Origin: Desulfurobacterium sp.
GTDB lineage: Bacteria > Aquificota > Aquificia > Desulfurobacteriales > Desulfurobacteriaceae
Direction of reading: 5' to 3'
NCBI GenBank assembly: GCA_003978805.1
Contig: QNYI01000131.1
Span: 1-5,163 of the forward strand
DNA length: 5,163 nt
Made by a program: the position numbers and the translations under genes. This document shows positions 1-5,163 of the stretch, in pieces. Below the pieces are notes generated by a model that worked only from the letters and a program-made list of their open reading frames with translations, searched no databases and was not told where the DNA came from. Every line of letters starts with the position of its first letter. Position 1 is the stretch's first letter.

Positions 1-1658
1 GCCACTTCTTCATCAATCATTCGTGCAGTTGCCTCAGAATAATCCCGGTGGCTTTGGATTTCACGTCCGAGAAAAATTTCTTCATTCTTTTTACCAAATG
101 TCATGGGGCCAAGAATATCACTCATTCCCCACTCAGCCACCATCCTTCTGGCAATCTCTGTTGCTCTTTCTATGTCGTTTCCAGCACCTGTCGAGATGGT
201 TCCAAGTGCTAACTCTTCAGCAACCCTTCCACCAAAGAGAACACAGAGTCTGTCAAGGAGATAATCTTTCGTATAGGTATACTTGTCTTCCTCTGGAAGC
301 TGTTGTGTGATTCCAAGAGCCTTACCCCTCGGAATTATGGTAACTTTGTGGACTTTATCGGCATTTGGAAGCAGTTTTGCAACAAGTGTATGACCCGCCT
401 CATGGTAGGCAGTCGTAACCTTCTCCTCTTCGGAGAGAACCATACTCTTTCTCTCAATACCCATTGTGACCTTGTCCTTGGCCTCTTCAAAGTCCTCCAT
501 CGTTATCTTTCCGTGGTTCTTCCTTGCCGCTATGAGGGCAGCCTCGTTTACGATGTTTGCAAGGTCTGCTCCTGAGAACCCGGGAGTGGAGCGGGCAATT
601 ACTTCAAGGTCAACGTCGTCTGCCAAGGGCTTGTCTTTTGTGTGTATCTTTAGAATCTCAAGTCTTCCTTTAACGTCTGGGAGTGGGACGTATATCTGCC
701 TGTCAAACCTTCCGGGTCTTAGGAGTGCCGGGTCAAGGATGTCGGGACGGTTCGTAGCCGCTATGACGATTATCCCTTCGGAGCTCTCAAAGCCGTCCAT
801 CTCTACGAGGAGCTGGTTGAGGGTCTGCTCCCTCTCGTCGTGTCCTCCTGTAAAGCCTGCTCCCCTTTTCCTTCCTACGGCGTCTATCTCGTCAATGAAA
901 ACGATACAGGGAGCGTGTTTCTTTGCCTGTTCAAAGAGGTCTCTGACCCTTGATGCACCTACACCGACGAACATCTCAACGAACTCAGAACCGCTGACAG
1001 AGAGGAAAGGAACGTTTGCCTCTCCTGCTATTGCCTTTGCAAGGAGGGTCTTACCGGTTCCCGGAGCTCCTGCAAGAAGTATCCCCTTAGGAATCCTTCC
1101 GCCGAGCTGTTGGTACTTTTTGGGGTTTTTCAGGAAATCAACAATTTCGGCAACCTCTTCTTTTACCTCGTCTATTCCGGCAACGTCTTTGAACGTAACC
1201 TTAGGCTTGTTGTCTATGAAAACTTTTGCCCTGCTCCTTGCGAAGGAGAGTGCCTTGTTACTGCCGGCGCTCATCTGCCTCATCATGCTGAGCCAGAGGA
1301 GTATCAGGAAAATCATCGGAAGCCAAGAGACGAGGACAGTTATGTACCACGGACTTCCCTCCTCCGGTTTAACCTCAATTTCAACTCCCTTCTCTGTCAT
1401 CTTCTTGATTATGTCGTTGTATCCCGGGGGCATGTAGGTTTCAAAGGGTTTGTTGTCAACGGTTATACCGACGACCTTCTGTCCCTGAATGATGACTTTC
1501 TTTATCTCGCCCCTTTCTACCTGTTGAACGAAGATAGAGAAGGGTTCTGAGTGGCTCTTGAGCTGTCCCGAGTTAAAGAAGTTGAAGGCAAGGATGATAA
1601 GGAGAGCTATCGCCAGCCATAAGGCCAAGCTTTTCCCAACTTCCTTCATTTTCTCCAT
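1..1658 (-). CDS. ftsH: ATP-dependent zinc metalloprotease FtsH, C-terminus cut off by window edge
   Basis: FtsH is a membrane-anchored AAA+ protease that unfolds and degrades misfolded or short-lived membrane and cytosolic proteins. 552 codons are present; the family is usually about 610-650 residues, so the C-terminal end of the protease domain is missing. In order I see: a first membrane helix at about residues 10-28, an extracytoplasmic domain of about 75 residues, a second helix at about 104-127, the AAA+ start DVAG (158-161), Walker A GAPGTGKT (197-204), pore motif FVG (230-232), Walker B FIDEID (254-259), arginine fingers in RPGR (R314, R317), zinc motif HEAGH (419-423) and a third likely zinc ligand D495. 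All catalytic residues are intact. I chose the ATG at 1658 because AGGAG lies 8 nt upstream. An in-frame ATG at 1664 overlaps the hpt stop as ATGA but has only 2 nt of spacing; an ATG at 1649 is also possible. It is the last gene of the visible minus-strand unit. Confidence 0.97.
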   Translation of the reverse strand, partial: MEKMKEVGKSLALWLAIALLIILAFNFFNSGQLKSHSEPFSIFVQQVERGEIKKVIIQGQKVVGITVDNKPFETYMPPGYNDIIKKMTEKGVEIEVKPEEGSPWYITVLVSWLPMIFLILLWLSMMRQMSAGSNKALSFARSRAKVFIDNKPKVTFKDVAGIDEVKEEVAEIVDFLKNPKKYQQLGGRIPKGILLAGAPGTGKTLLAKAIAGEANVPFLSVSGSEFVEMFVGVGASRVRDLFEQAKKHAPCIVFIDEIDAVGRKRGAGFTGGHDEREQTLNQLLVEMDGFESSEGIIVIAATNRPDILDPALLRPGRFDRQIYVPLPDVKGRLEILKIHTKDKPLADDVDLEVIARSTPGFSGADLANIVNEAALIAARKNHGKITMEDFEEAKDKVTMGIERKSMVLSEEEKVTTAYHEAGHTLVAKLLPNADKVHKVTIIPRGKALGITQQLPEEDKYTYTKDYLLDRLCVLFGGRVAEELALGTISTGAGNDIERATEIARRMVAEWGMSDILGPMTFGKKNEEIFLGREIQSHRDYSEATARMIDEEV

Positions 1659-1660
1659 CC

Positions 1661-2185
1661 TCATTTCTCCTCATAGTTTTTCTCAATGTATCCGATGTAA
1701 GGGAGTCCCCTGTACATATCGTTGATGTCAAGCCCGTAGCCTACAACAAAGCGGTCAGGTATTGTAAAGCCGACGAAGTCGGGCTTTATGTCAACCTCCT
1801 TTTTCCTCTTCTTTTCAAGGAGGACGCACGTTTTCAGCTCGGCCGGGGAGTGGTTCAGTATCTCGCTGTAGAGAAAGTGGAGGCTTTCACCTGTGTCAAG
1901 GATGTCATCAACGATAAGGACACTTCTTCCTTTAAGGTTTAGCTCCGGTTTATATATGGTTTCAAGTTTACCTTTTCTGTTGCCTTGGTAGCTCTTTACC
2001 CTTACGAAGTCAACTTCAACCTCTACGTTCATGAACCTTATGAGGTCTGCCGTAAAGACAAAAGCTCCCTTTAAAACCGATAGGATTGTTACGGGAGTAT
2101 TTTTAAAGGCTTCCGATATTTCATCGGCAAGTTCTTTAACTCTCTGCCTTATCTTCTCTTCCGGTATTAGAACCTTTGGGGTCAC
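1661..2185 (-). CDS. hpt: Hypoxanthine (guanine) phosphoribosyltransferase
   Basis: This cytosolic purine salvage enzyme joins hypoxanthine or guanine to PRPP, giving IMP or GMP and pyrophosphate. Numbered from the GTG at 2185 (174 aa, a normal length), I see the LKG loop (38-40), a flexible-loop SYQGN (65-69), the PRPP-binding signature [11 protein letters not shown] (89-99) with acidic D93/D94 and the probable catalytic D97, K125 at the purine O6 contact position, and a KPDFVGF...FVVGYGLD block (134-153) holding the aromatic F146 that stacks on the base and the metal-side D153. The start is uncertain. There is no ATG; the two candidates are TTG at 2194 and GTG at 2185. An in-frame TGA lies two codons above the TTG, so nothing longer is possible. 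GAGG (2196-2199) is 10 nt from the GTG but only 1 nt from the TTG, so I prefer GTG. The gene overlaps the end of tilS by 50 nt (59 with TTG). Confidence 0.95.
   Translation of the reverse strand: MTPKVLIPEEKIRQRVKELADEISEAFKNTPVTILSVLKGAFVFTADLIRFMNVEVEVDFVRVKSYQGNRKGKLETIYKPELNLKGRSVLIVDDILDTGESLHFLYSEILNHSPAELKTCVLLEKKRKKEVDIKPDFVGFTIPDRFVVGYGLDINDMYRGLPYIGYIEKNYEEK
1667..1671 (-). promoter_or_regulatory. Ribosome binding site of ftsH
   Basis: AGGAG on the minus strand lies inside the last codons of hpt, 8 nt before the ATG at 1658. It is too close (2 nt) to the ATG at 1664, so it decides the start in favour of 1658. Its position inside hpt suggests that ftsH translation may be coupled to termination of hpt. 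Confidence 0.7.
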
Positions 2186-3494
2186 TTTCTTCAAACCTCA
2201 CGCCGACGTAGCTTACGTGGGTATCATTAATATATGCTCTGTAAAGGCCGGGAATCCAGATAATTTTTTCCCCTGAGACGACAATGGGTAGTTTGTCCCT
2301 CTCCTTGGCCGGTACTTTCTTCTCTATTAGGAACTTCTTTAGTGGCTTGGAGAAGTTATAAAAGGTGAGCCTGTCACCGGGCTTACGGCTCCTGACGATT
2401 ATACCTTTTTCCTTGAACTCTTCGTAGGGTATCAGCGGTTCTCCCCTGTCCTTCTCAAAGAGGAGGATTCCGAAGGGGGTGGTTACCTTCGCCGGGATTT
2501 TTTTTACTTCAAAGTAGAAAGGTTTAACCTCTTCTTCCCCTTTCCTCCCTATGCAGAGTTCCCTCTGGTCACGGTAAGCGATAAAGCCCTTACCGAGCTC
2601 TACTTCCTTGTAGCCCTTTTTACTTAAAAGGGAAACTACGGATAAAACGTTCTCGTAAGAGAGGGACTCGCTGGTAAGAGCTCTGTAGGCCCTTGTGATT
2701 AGCTCTTTCCTTAGGGAAGTGTGGAGCTTTTTAAGCTCGGTTAGAGGAATGCAGAACTTATCCCTACTTAAAAACTTGTTTAAAAAAGGTTCTGTGGAGA
2801 GCCTTAGGAGCTCCTCTATCTCCCTCAGTATCCCTGCAGTTCTCAGGATAGCCGTTTCTACCGAAGGGTTTATCTCCCTTAAAACGGGAACGACTTTAAG
2901 CCTTAAAAGGTTCCTCTCGTAGTCTGTGGAAAGGTTTGAGCTGTCAACAACAAAGGGAAGTCCTTTCTCTTTTACGTAGGATTCAACCTCTTTCCTCGTT
3001 ACTTCAAAAAGAGGACGAACGATTTTCTCCCTCTTCGGGAGAAACCCCCTTAGTCCCCTTATTCCTGTTCCCTTGACTAAGTTAAGTAGGACAGTCTCTA
3101 AAAGGTCTGATGCGGTATGTCCTGTGGCTATTAGATCTCCGTTTATCTCCCTCAGTTTCTCGTGTAAGAACTTGTACCTTAACTCCCTTGCAACGGCTTC
3201 GGTGTTCCTTCCCTTACAGATTTCCTTTACGTCTACCCTTCCAGTAAAGAGGGGAACGTTCCACCTCTTGCAGAGTTCCTTAACGAACTTCTCGTCCCTT
3301 TCAGATTCCTCTCCCCTTAGCATGTGGTTGAGGTGGGCGGCAAAGACTTTTATCTGTAGTTCTTCCTTTAAGGAGAGGAGGAGGTGGAGGAGGGTTACAG
3401 AGTCCGGGCCCCCTGAAAGGGCGACGAGGACTTTTGAACCTTTTGGGATTAGCTGAAATTTTTTTATAGTTTTGAGGACTTTTTCTTTTAGCAT
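2136..3494 (-). CDS. tilS: tRNA(Ile)-lysidine synthetase TilS
   Basis: TilS uses ATP and lysine to convert C34 of the CAU-anticodon tRNA-Ile into lysidine, so that the tRNA reads AUA as isoleucine and is charged with Ile instead of Met. The 452 aa are normal for the longer TilS class. The N-terminal PP-loop domain has SGGPDS (27-32), HLNHMLRG followed by S64 and D67 (54-67), ATGH..SD..ET followed by a KGTG loop (123-144), and a DSSN...YERN..R block (184-198). A middle substrate-binding region follows, then a C-terminal domain with GDR (373-375), KPLKKFLIEKKVP (383-395) and the WIPG motif (413-416). The ATG at 3494 is the only sensible start: an in-frame TAG lies 12 nt upstream and there is no alternative start before the PP-loop. 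No Shine-Dalgarno sequence is visible. The last about 20 residues form a polar tail (433-452) encoded across the hpt overlap and may carry no function. The gene starts 22 nt after the tRNA. Confidence 0.96.
   Translation of the reverse strand: MLKEKVLKTIKKFQLIPKGSKVLVALSGGPDSVTLLHLLLSLKEELQIKVFAAHLNHMLRGEESERDEKFVKELCKRWNVPLFTGRVDVKEICKGRNTEAVARELRYKFLHEKLREINGDLIATGHTASDLLETVLLNLVKGTGIRGLRGFLPKREKIVRPLFEVTRKEVESYVKEKGLPFVVDSSNLSTDYERNLLRLKVVPVLREINPSVETAILRTAGILREIEELLRLSTEPFLNKFLSRDKFCIPLTELKKLHTSLRKELITRAYRALTSESLSYENVLSVVSLLSKKGYKEVELGKGFIAYRDQRELCIGRKGEEEVKPFYFEVKKIPAKVTTPFGILLFEKDRGEPLIPYEEFKEKGIIVRSRKPGDRLTFYNFSKPLKKFLIEKKVPAKERDKLPIVVSGEKIIWIPGLYRAYINDTHVSYVGVRFEESDPKGSNTGREDKAES
2196..2199 (-). 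promoter_or_regulatory. Probable ribosome binding site of hpt
   Basis: GAGG on the minus strand lies inside the tilS reading frame. It is 10 nt upstream of the GTG at 2185, slightly long but usable, and 1 nt upstream of the TTG at 2194, which is too short. It is the main reason to place the start at 2185. Confidence 0.45.
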
Positions 3495-3516
3495 AAAATC
3501 GGACTATAAAAAAATT
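3495..3516 (-). other. Short AT-rich spacer between tRNA and tilS
   Basis: These 22 nt separate the encoded CCA end of the tRNA from the tilS ATG. On the minus strand they contain a run of seven T (3508-3514). There is no dedicated hairpin before the T-run and no Shine-Dalgarno sequence. Processing of the tRNA 3' end would leave tilS mRNA with this very short AU-rich leader. Confidence 0.5.
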
Positions 3517-3593
3517 TGGTGGCGACGGGTGGAGTCGAACCACCGACCTGGCGGGTATGAGCCGCCCGCTCTGACCACCTGAGCTACGTCGCC
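3517..3593 (-). tRNA. tRNA with CAU anticodon, probably elongator tRNA-Met
   Basis: A full 77-nt cloverleaf including encoded CCA (3517-3519). Acceptor GGCGACG pairs with CGTCGCC, D stem GCTC/GAGC, anticodon stem GGCGG/CCGCC, loop CTCATAC with anticodon CAT, variable loop AGGTC, T stem GGTGG/CCACC, T loop TTCGACT, discriminator A. Eighteen of 21 stem pairs are G-C, which suits a thermophile. It is not the initiator: G1-C72 is paired and the anticodon stem lacks the three consecutive G-C pairs with G at 29-31 (here CGG). C38 and the CCCG start of the 3' anticodon strand resemble elongator tRNA-Met (for example B. subtilis, from memory), while known tRNA-Ile(CAU) genes I recall have A38. tRNA-Ile(CAU), the TilS substrate, therefore remains the less likely alternative. 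It lies first in the minus-strand unit, 22 nt before tilS. Confidence 0.95.
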
Positions 3594-3606
3594 ACGTGCA
3601 AGAGGG

Positions 3607-3635
3607 AATATAGCACCTACACTTCACACTGTCAA
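3607..3635 (-). promoter_or_regulatory. Sigma-70-type promoter for tRNA-tilS-hpt-ftsH
   Basis: On the minus strand, a perfect TTGACA (-35, 3630-3635) is followed by an optimal 17-bp spacer and TATATT (-10, 3607-3612). Transcription should start near 3599, only about 6 nt before the mature tRNA 5' end at 3593. No terminator is visible between the tRNA and tilS, so it probably drives the whole unit. It interleaves with the argG promoter on the other strand. Confidence 0.75.
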
Positions 3636-3652
3636 CGATTTTGTCGTAAAAT
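3623..3652 (+). promoter_or_regulatory. Sigma-70-type promoter for argG-tig
   Basis: TTCACA (3623-3628, five of six matches to the -35 consensus) is followed by an 18-bp spacer and TAAAAT (3647-3652, five of six matches to the -10 consensus). The expected start near 3659 gives a leader of about 23 nt before the argG start. I saw no ArgR-box palindrome around it, so arginine regulation cannot be read from the sequence. Confidence 0.6.
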
Positions 3653-3671
3653 TCCACAACCTAAAGAAGTC

Positions 3672-3676
3672 GGAGG
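3672..3676 (+). promoter_or_regulatory. Ribosome binding site of argG
   Basis: GGAGG with 5 nt of spacing before the GTG at 3682. This strong site supports the GTG start even though it is not ATG. Confidence 0.85.
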
Positions 3677-3681
3677 AAAGC

Positions 3682-4890
3682 GTGGGTAAGAGGGTAGTTC
3701 TTGCCTATTCGGGAGGTCTTGACACCTCCGTTATCGTAAGGTGGCTGACGGACAGGGGATTTGAGGTCATAACCTACACGGCAGACGTTGGTCAGGGAGA
3801 AGAGCTGGGAGAGATAGAGGAGAAGGCTAAGCAGTCAGGAGCAGTTGAGGCTGTAATTGACGACGTTAAGGAGGAGTTTGCAAGGGAGTACTGCCTTCCC
3901 CTCATGAGGGCCGGAGCTCTCTATGAAGGTAAGTACCCTCTCCTTTCAGCCCTGTCAAGACCGCTGATAGCGAAAAAGCTTGTAGAGATTGCCCACAAAG
4001 TCGGTGCAGATTACGTTGCCCACGGCTCAACGGGTAAGGGTAACGATCAAGTCAGGTTTGAAGCTTCGGTCTGGGCCCTTGACCCAGACGTTGAGGTCCT
4101 TGCTCCTGTAAGGGAGTGGGAGTTTAAGTCAAGGGAGGAAGAGATAGAGTACGCTAAAAAGCACGGCATCCCTGTTGTTGCAACGAAAGAAAAACCTTAC
4201 TCCTACGACAGGAACCTCTGGGGAGTTGCCATTGAAGCCGGTCCCCTTGAGGACCCTTACTCAGAGCCTCCTGAGGATGCTTTCGTTATAACCAAGAACC
4301 CACTTGAAGCTCCCGATGAAGCTGAGTACGTTGAGATAGAGTTTGAGGAGGGAACTCCCGTTGCCATAAACGGGAAGAGGTATGAAGAGCTCTGGAAGTT
4401 AATCTGGGACTTAAACGAGATAGCAGGGAAGCACGGCTACGGCCGTGTTGATATGGTTGAGAACAGGCTCGTCGGCATAAAGTCAAGGGAGGTATACGAG
4501 TCCCCTGCTGGGCTTCTCCTCATAAGGGCTTACGACGAGCTTGAGAGTGTAGTTCTTGACAGGTTTACCTACCACTACAAGCAGAGCCACGTTAAGCACG
4601 AATACGCAAAGCTCGTCTACGAGGCTCTCTGGTTTACTCCTTTAAGGGAAGCCCTTGATGCTTTCAACAACCGTATAGCACCCCTTGTTACTGGAACTGT
4701 CAGGTTTAAGCTCTTTAAAGGGAGTGCTCAGGTAGTCGGTAGGAAGTCCCCCAATTCCCTCTACGTTGAAGACCTCGCAACCTACAGCCCAAAGGATTCC
4801 TTTGACCATAAGGCAGGTGCGGCCTTTACAAAGGTCTGGAGCCTGCCCCTTAAAGTAATGGGAAGAGTAAGAAAAGAAAGGAGGAAATAG
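3682..4890 (+). CDS. argG: Argininosuccinate synthase
   Basis: ArgG joins citrulline and aspartate using ATP, through a citrullyl-AMP intermediate, in the penultimate step of arginine synthesis in the cytosol. The 402 aa are the usual bacterial length (about 400). The N-terminal PP-loop AYSGGLDTS (8-16) binds ATP. GSTGKGNDQVRFE (115-127) is the family signature for aspartate and citrulline binding, followed by YSYDRNLWG (173-181) and the ESPAGLLL block (273-280). The C-terminal arm (about 365-402) ends in a very basic tail. The start is GTG at 3682, backed by GGAGG 5 nt upstream and by the usual short lead into the PP-loop. Codon use is characteristic: 11 of 17 isoleucines are ATA and about 19 of 24 arginines are AGG. 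It diverges from the tRNA-tilS unit and is followed by tig with no gap. I see no broken or missing key residue. Confidence 0.98.
   Translation: MGKRVVLAYSGGLDTSVIVRWLTDRGFEVITYTADVGQGEELGEIEEKAKQSGAVEAVIDDVKEEFAREYCLPLMRAGALYEGKYPLLSALSRPLIAKKLVEIAHKVGADYVAHGSTGKGNDQVRFEASVWALDPDVEVLAPVREWEFKSREEEIEYAKKHGIPVVATKEKPYSYDRNLWGVAIEAGPLEDPYSEPPEDAFVITKNPLEAPDEAEYVEIEFEEGTPVAINGKRYEELWKLIWDLNEIAGKHGYGRVDMVENRLVGIKSREVYESPAGLLLIRAYDELESVVLDRFTYHYKQSHVKHEYAKLVYEALWFTPLREALDAFNNRIAPLVTGTVRFKLFKGSAQVVGRKSPNSLYVEDLATYSPKDSFDHKAGAAFTKVWSLPLKVMGRVRKERRK
4877..4884 (+). promoter_or_regulatory. Ribosome binding site of tig
   Basis: AAAGGAGG lies inside the last argG codons, 6 nt before the tig ATG. It is the strongest Shine-Dalgarno sequence in the window. 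Because it also encodes the basic C-terminal residues of ArgG, tig translation is likely linked to argG termination. Confidence 0.85.
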
Positions 4891-5163
4891 ATGGCATACG
4901 AAGTTGAGAGGAGAAACGAAGTAGTCTATGCTGTAAAGCTCGTGGCAGAGCCACAGGAGCTTGAAAGGGAGGTAAACGAAATCTGCAGGGAGATCAGGAA
5001 AACGGCCAAGATACCGGGGTTCAGGCCCGGTAGAGCTCCCCTCAACCTCATCAAGAAGTACTACGAGGACACAATCAGGGATGCCCTCTTTAGAGGGTTC
5101 GTCTCTGAGAAGTTAAGGGAAATCGTTGAGAAGGAGAACATTCAGCTCATTTCCGACCCCGGA
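4891..5163 (+). CDS. tig: Trigger factor, N-terminal part only (cut by window edge)
   Basis: Trigger factor is the ribosome-bound chaperone that meets nascent chains at the exit tunnel next to ribosomal protein L23. Only the first 91 codons are present, out of about 430 in the family, and the frame stays open to the edge. These residues correspond to the ribosome-binding N-terminal domain. The signature loop GFRPGRAP (43-50) matches the family pattern GFRxGKxP, with Arg in place of the usual Lys, and is preceded by charged helices and followed by LNLIKKYY. The PPIase and C-terminal arm domains lie outside the window. The ATG at 4891 directly follows the argG TAG, and an AAAGGAGG site precedes it by 6 nt, so argG and tig are very likely co-transcribed. 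In many bacteria clpP and clpX follow tig; whether they do here cannot be seen. Confidence 0.93.
   Translation, partial: MAYEVERRNEVVYAVKLVAEPQELEREVNEICREIRKTAKIPGFRPGRAPLNLIKKYYEDTIRDALFRGFVSEKLREIVEKENIQLISDPG

Noticed and set aside
466..1437. Long open frame on the plus strand (323 codons) opposite ftsH
   Set aside because: It is the antisense shadow of ftsH. The minus-strand frame encodes all FtsH motifs, while this frame gives low-complexity Ser/Leu-rich sequence with no recognisable domain.
3503..3508. TATAGT on the minus strand as a -10 for a separate tilS promoter
   Set aside because: No -35-like hexamer lies at the right distance; that position falls in the tRNA T-arm and acceptor, and the start would fall almost on the ATG.
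3508..3544. tRNA T-arm plus seven T as an intrinsic terminator after the tRNA
   Set aside because: The T-arm hairpin is separated from the T-run by about 13 nt of acceptor strand and CCA, so the terminator geometry is wrong.
3635..3647. Inverted repeat ACGA-TTTTG-TCGT upstream of argG as an operator or ArgR box
   Set aside because: The arms are only 4 bp and do not match the ArgR-box pattern. This is expected by chance in AT-rich promoter DNA.
3301..3657. Minus-strand open frame covering the tRNA and the start of tilS
   Set aside because: It runs through a clear tRNA and the tilS N-terminus in another frame, and its product is a Pro/Arg-rich string without domain features.
1..5163. A previously undescribed system, mobile element or CRISPR array
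   Set aside because: Every long stretch is explained by a known housekeeping gene. I saw no direct repeats, transposase, phage gene or spacer array.

Overview
The window holds ordinary bacterial housekeeping genes in a compact divergent layout. On the minus strand, reading from about 3635 down to 1, there is a tRNA with anticodon CAU, then tilS (tRNA-Ile lysidine synthetase), hpt (hypoxanthine phosphoribosyltransferase) and ftsH (membrane AAA+ metalloprotease, whose C-terminus runs off the left edge). On the plus strand, from about 3623 to the right edge, there is argG (argininosuccinate synthase) followed directly by the start of tig (trigger factor). All five proteins and the tRNA were recognised from their own motifs.

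The two transcription units diverge from an 88-bp gap (3594-3681). This gap carries two convincing sigma-70-type promoters that interleave. The minus-strand one (TTGACA, 17 bp, TATATT) points at the tRNA and the tilS-hpt-ftsH genes. The plus-strand one (TTCACA, 18 bp, TAAAAT) points at argG-tig. Genes are tightly packed: tilS and hpt overlap by about 50 nt, ftsH starts at or next to the hpt stop codon, and argG and tig are separated by zero bases. No stretch over 300 bases lacks a gene.

Functionally, the minus-strand unit joins decoding (the CAU tRNA and the enzyme that modifies CAU-anticodon tRNA-Ile), purine salvage and membrane protein quality control. The order tilS-hpt-ftsH is a known conserved arrangement, best known from Bacillus and relatives. 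The plus-strand unit joins arginine synthesis with ribosome-associated folding. ArgG and TilS, back to back, both belong to the PP-loop ATP pyrophosphatase superfamily.

The organism looks like a thermophilic bacterium. The tRNA has 18 of 21 stem pairs as G-C, the proteins are rich in Glu, Lys and Arg, arginine is mostly AGG, and ATA is the commonest isoleucine codon in argG. A lineage such as the Aquificota (for example Desulfurobacteriaceae) would fit, but this is a guess. I found no mobile element, CRISPR array, defence system or unknown gene. The points worth a second look concern promoter architecture, gene overlap and the tRNA/TilS pairing, not a new system.
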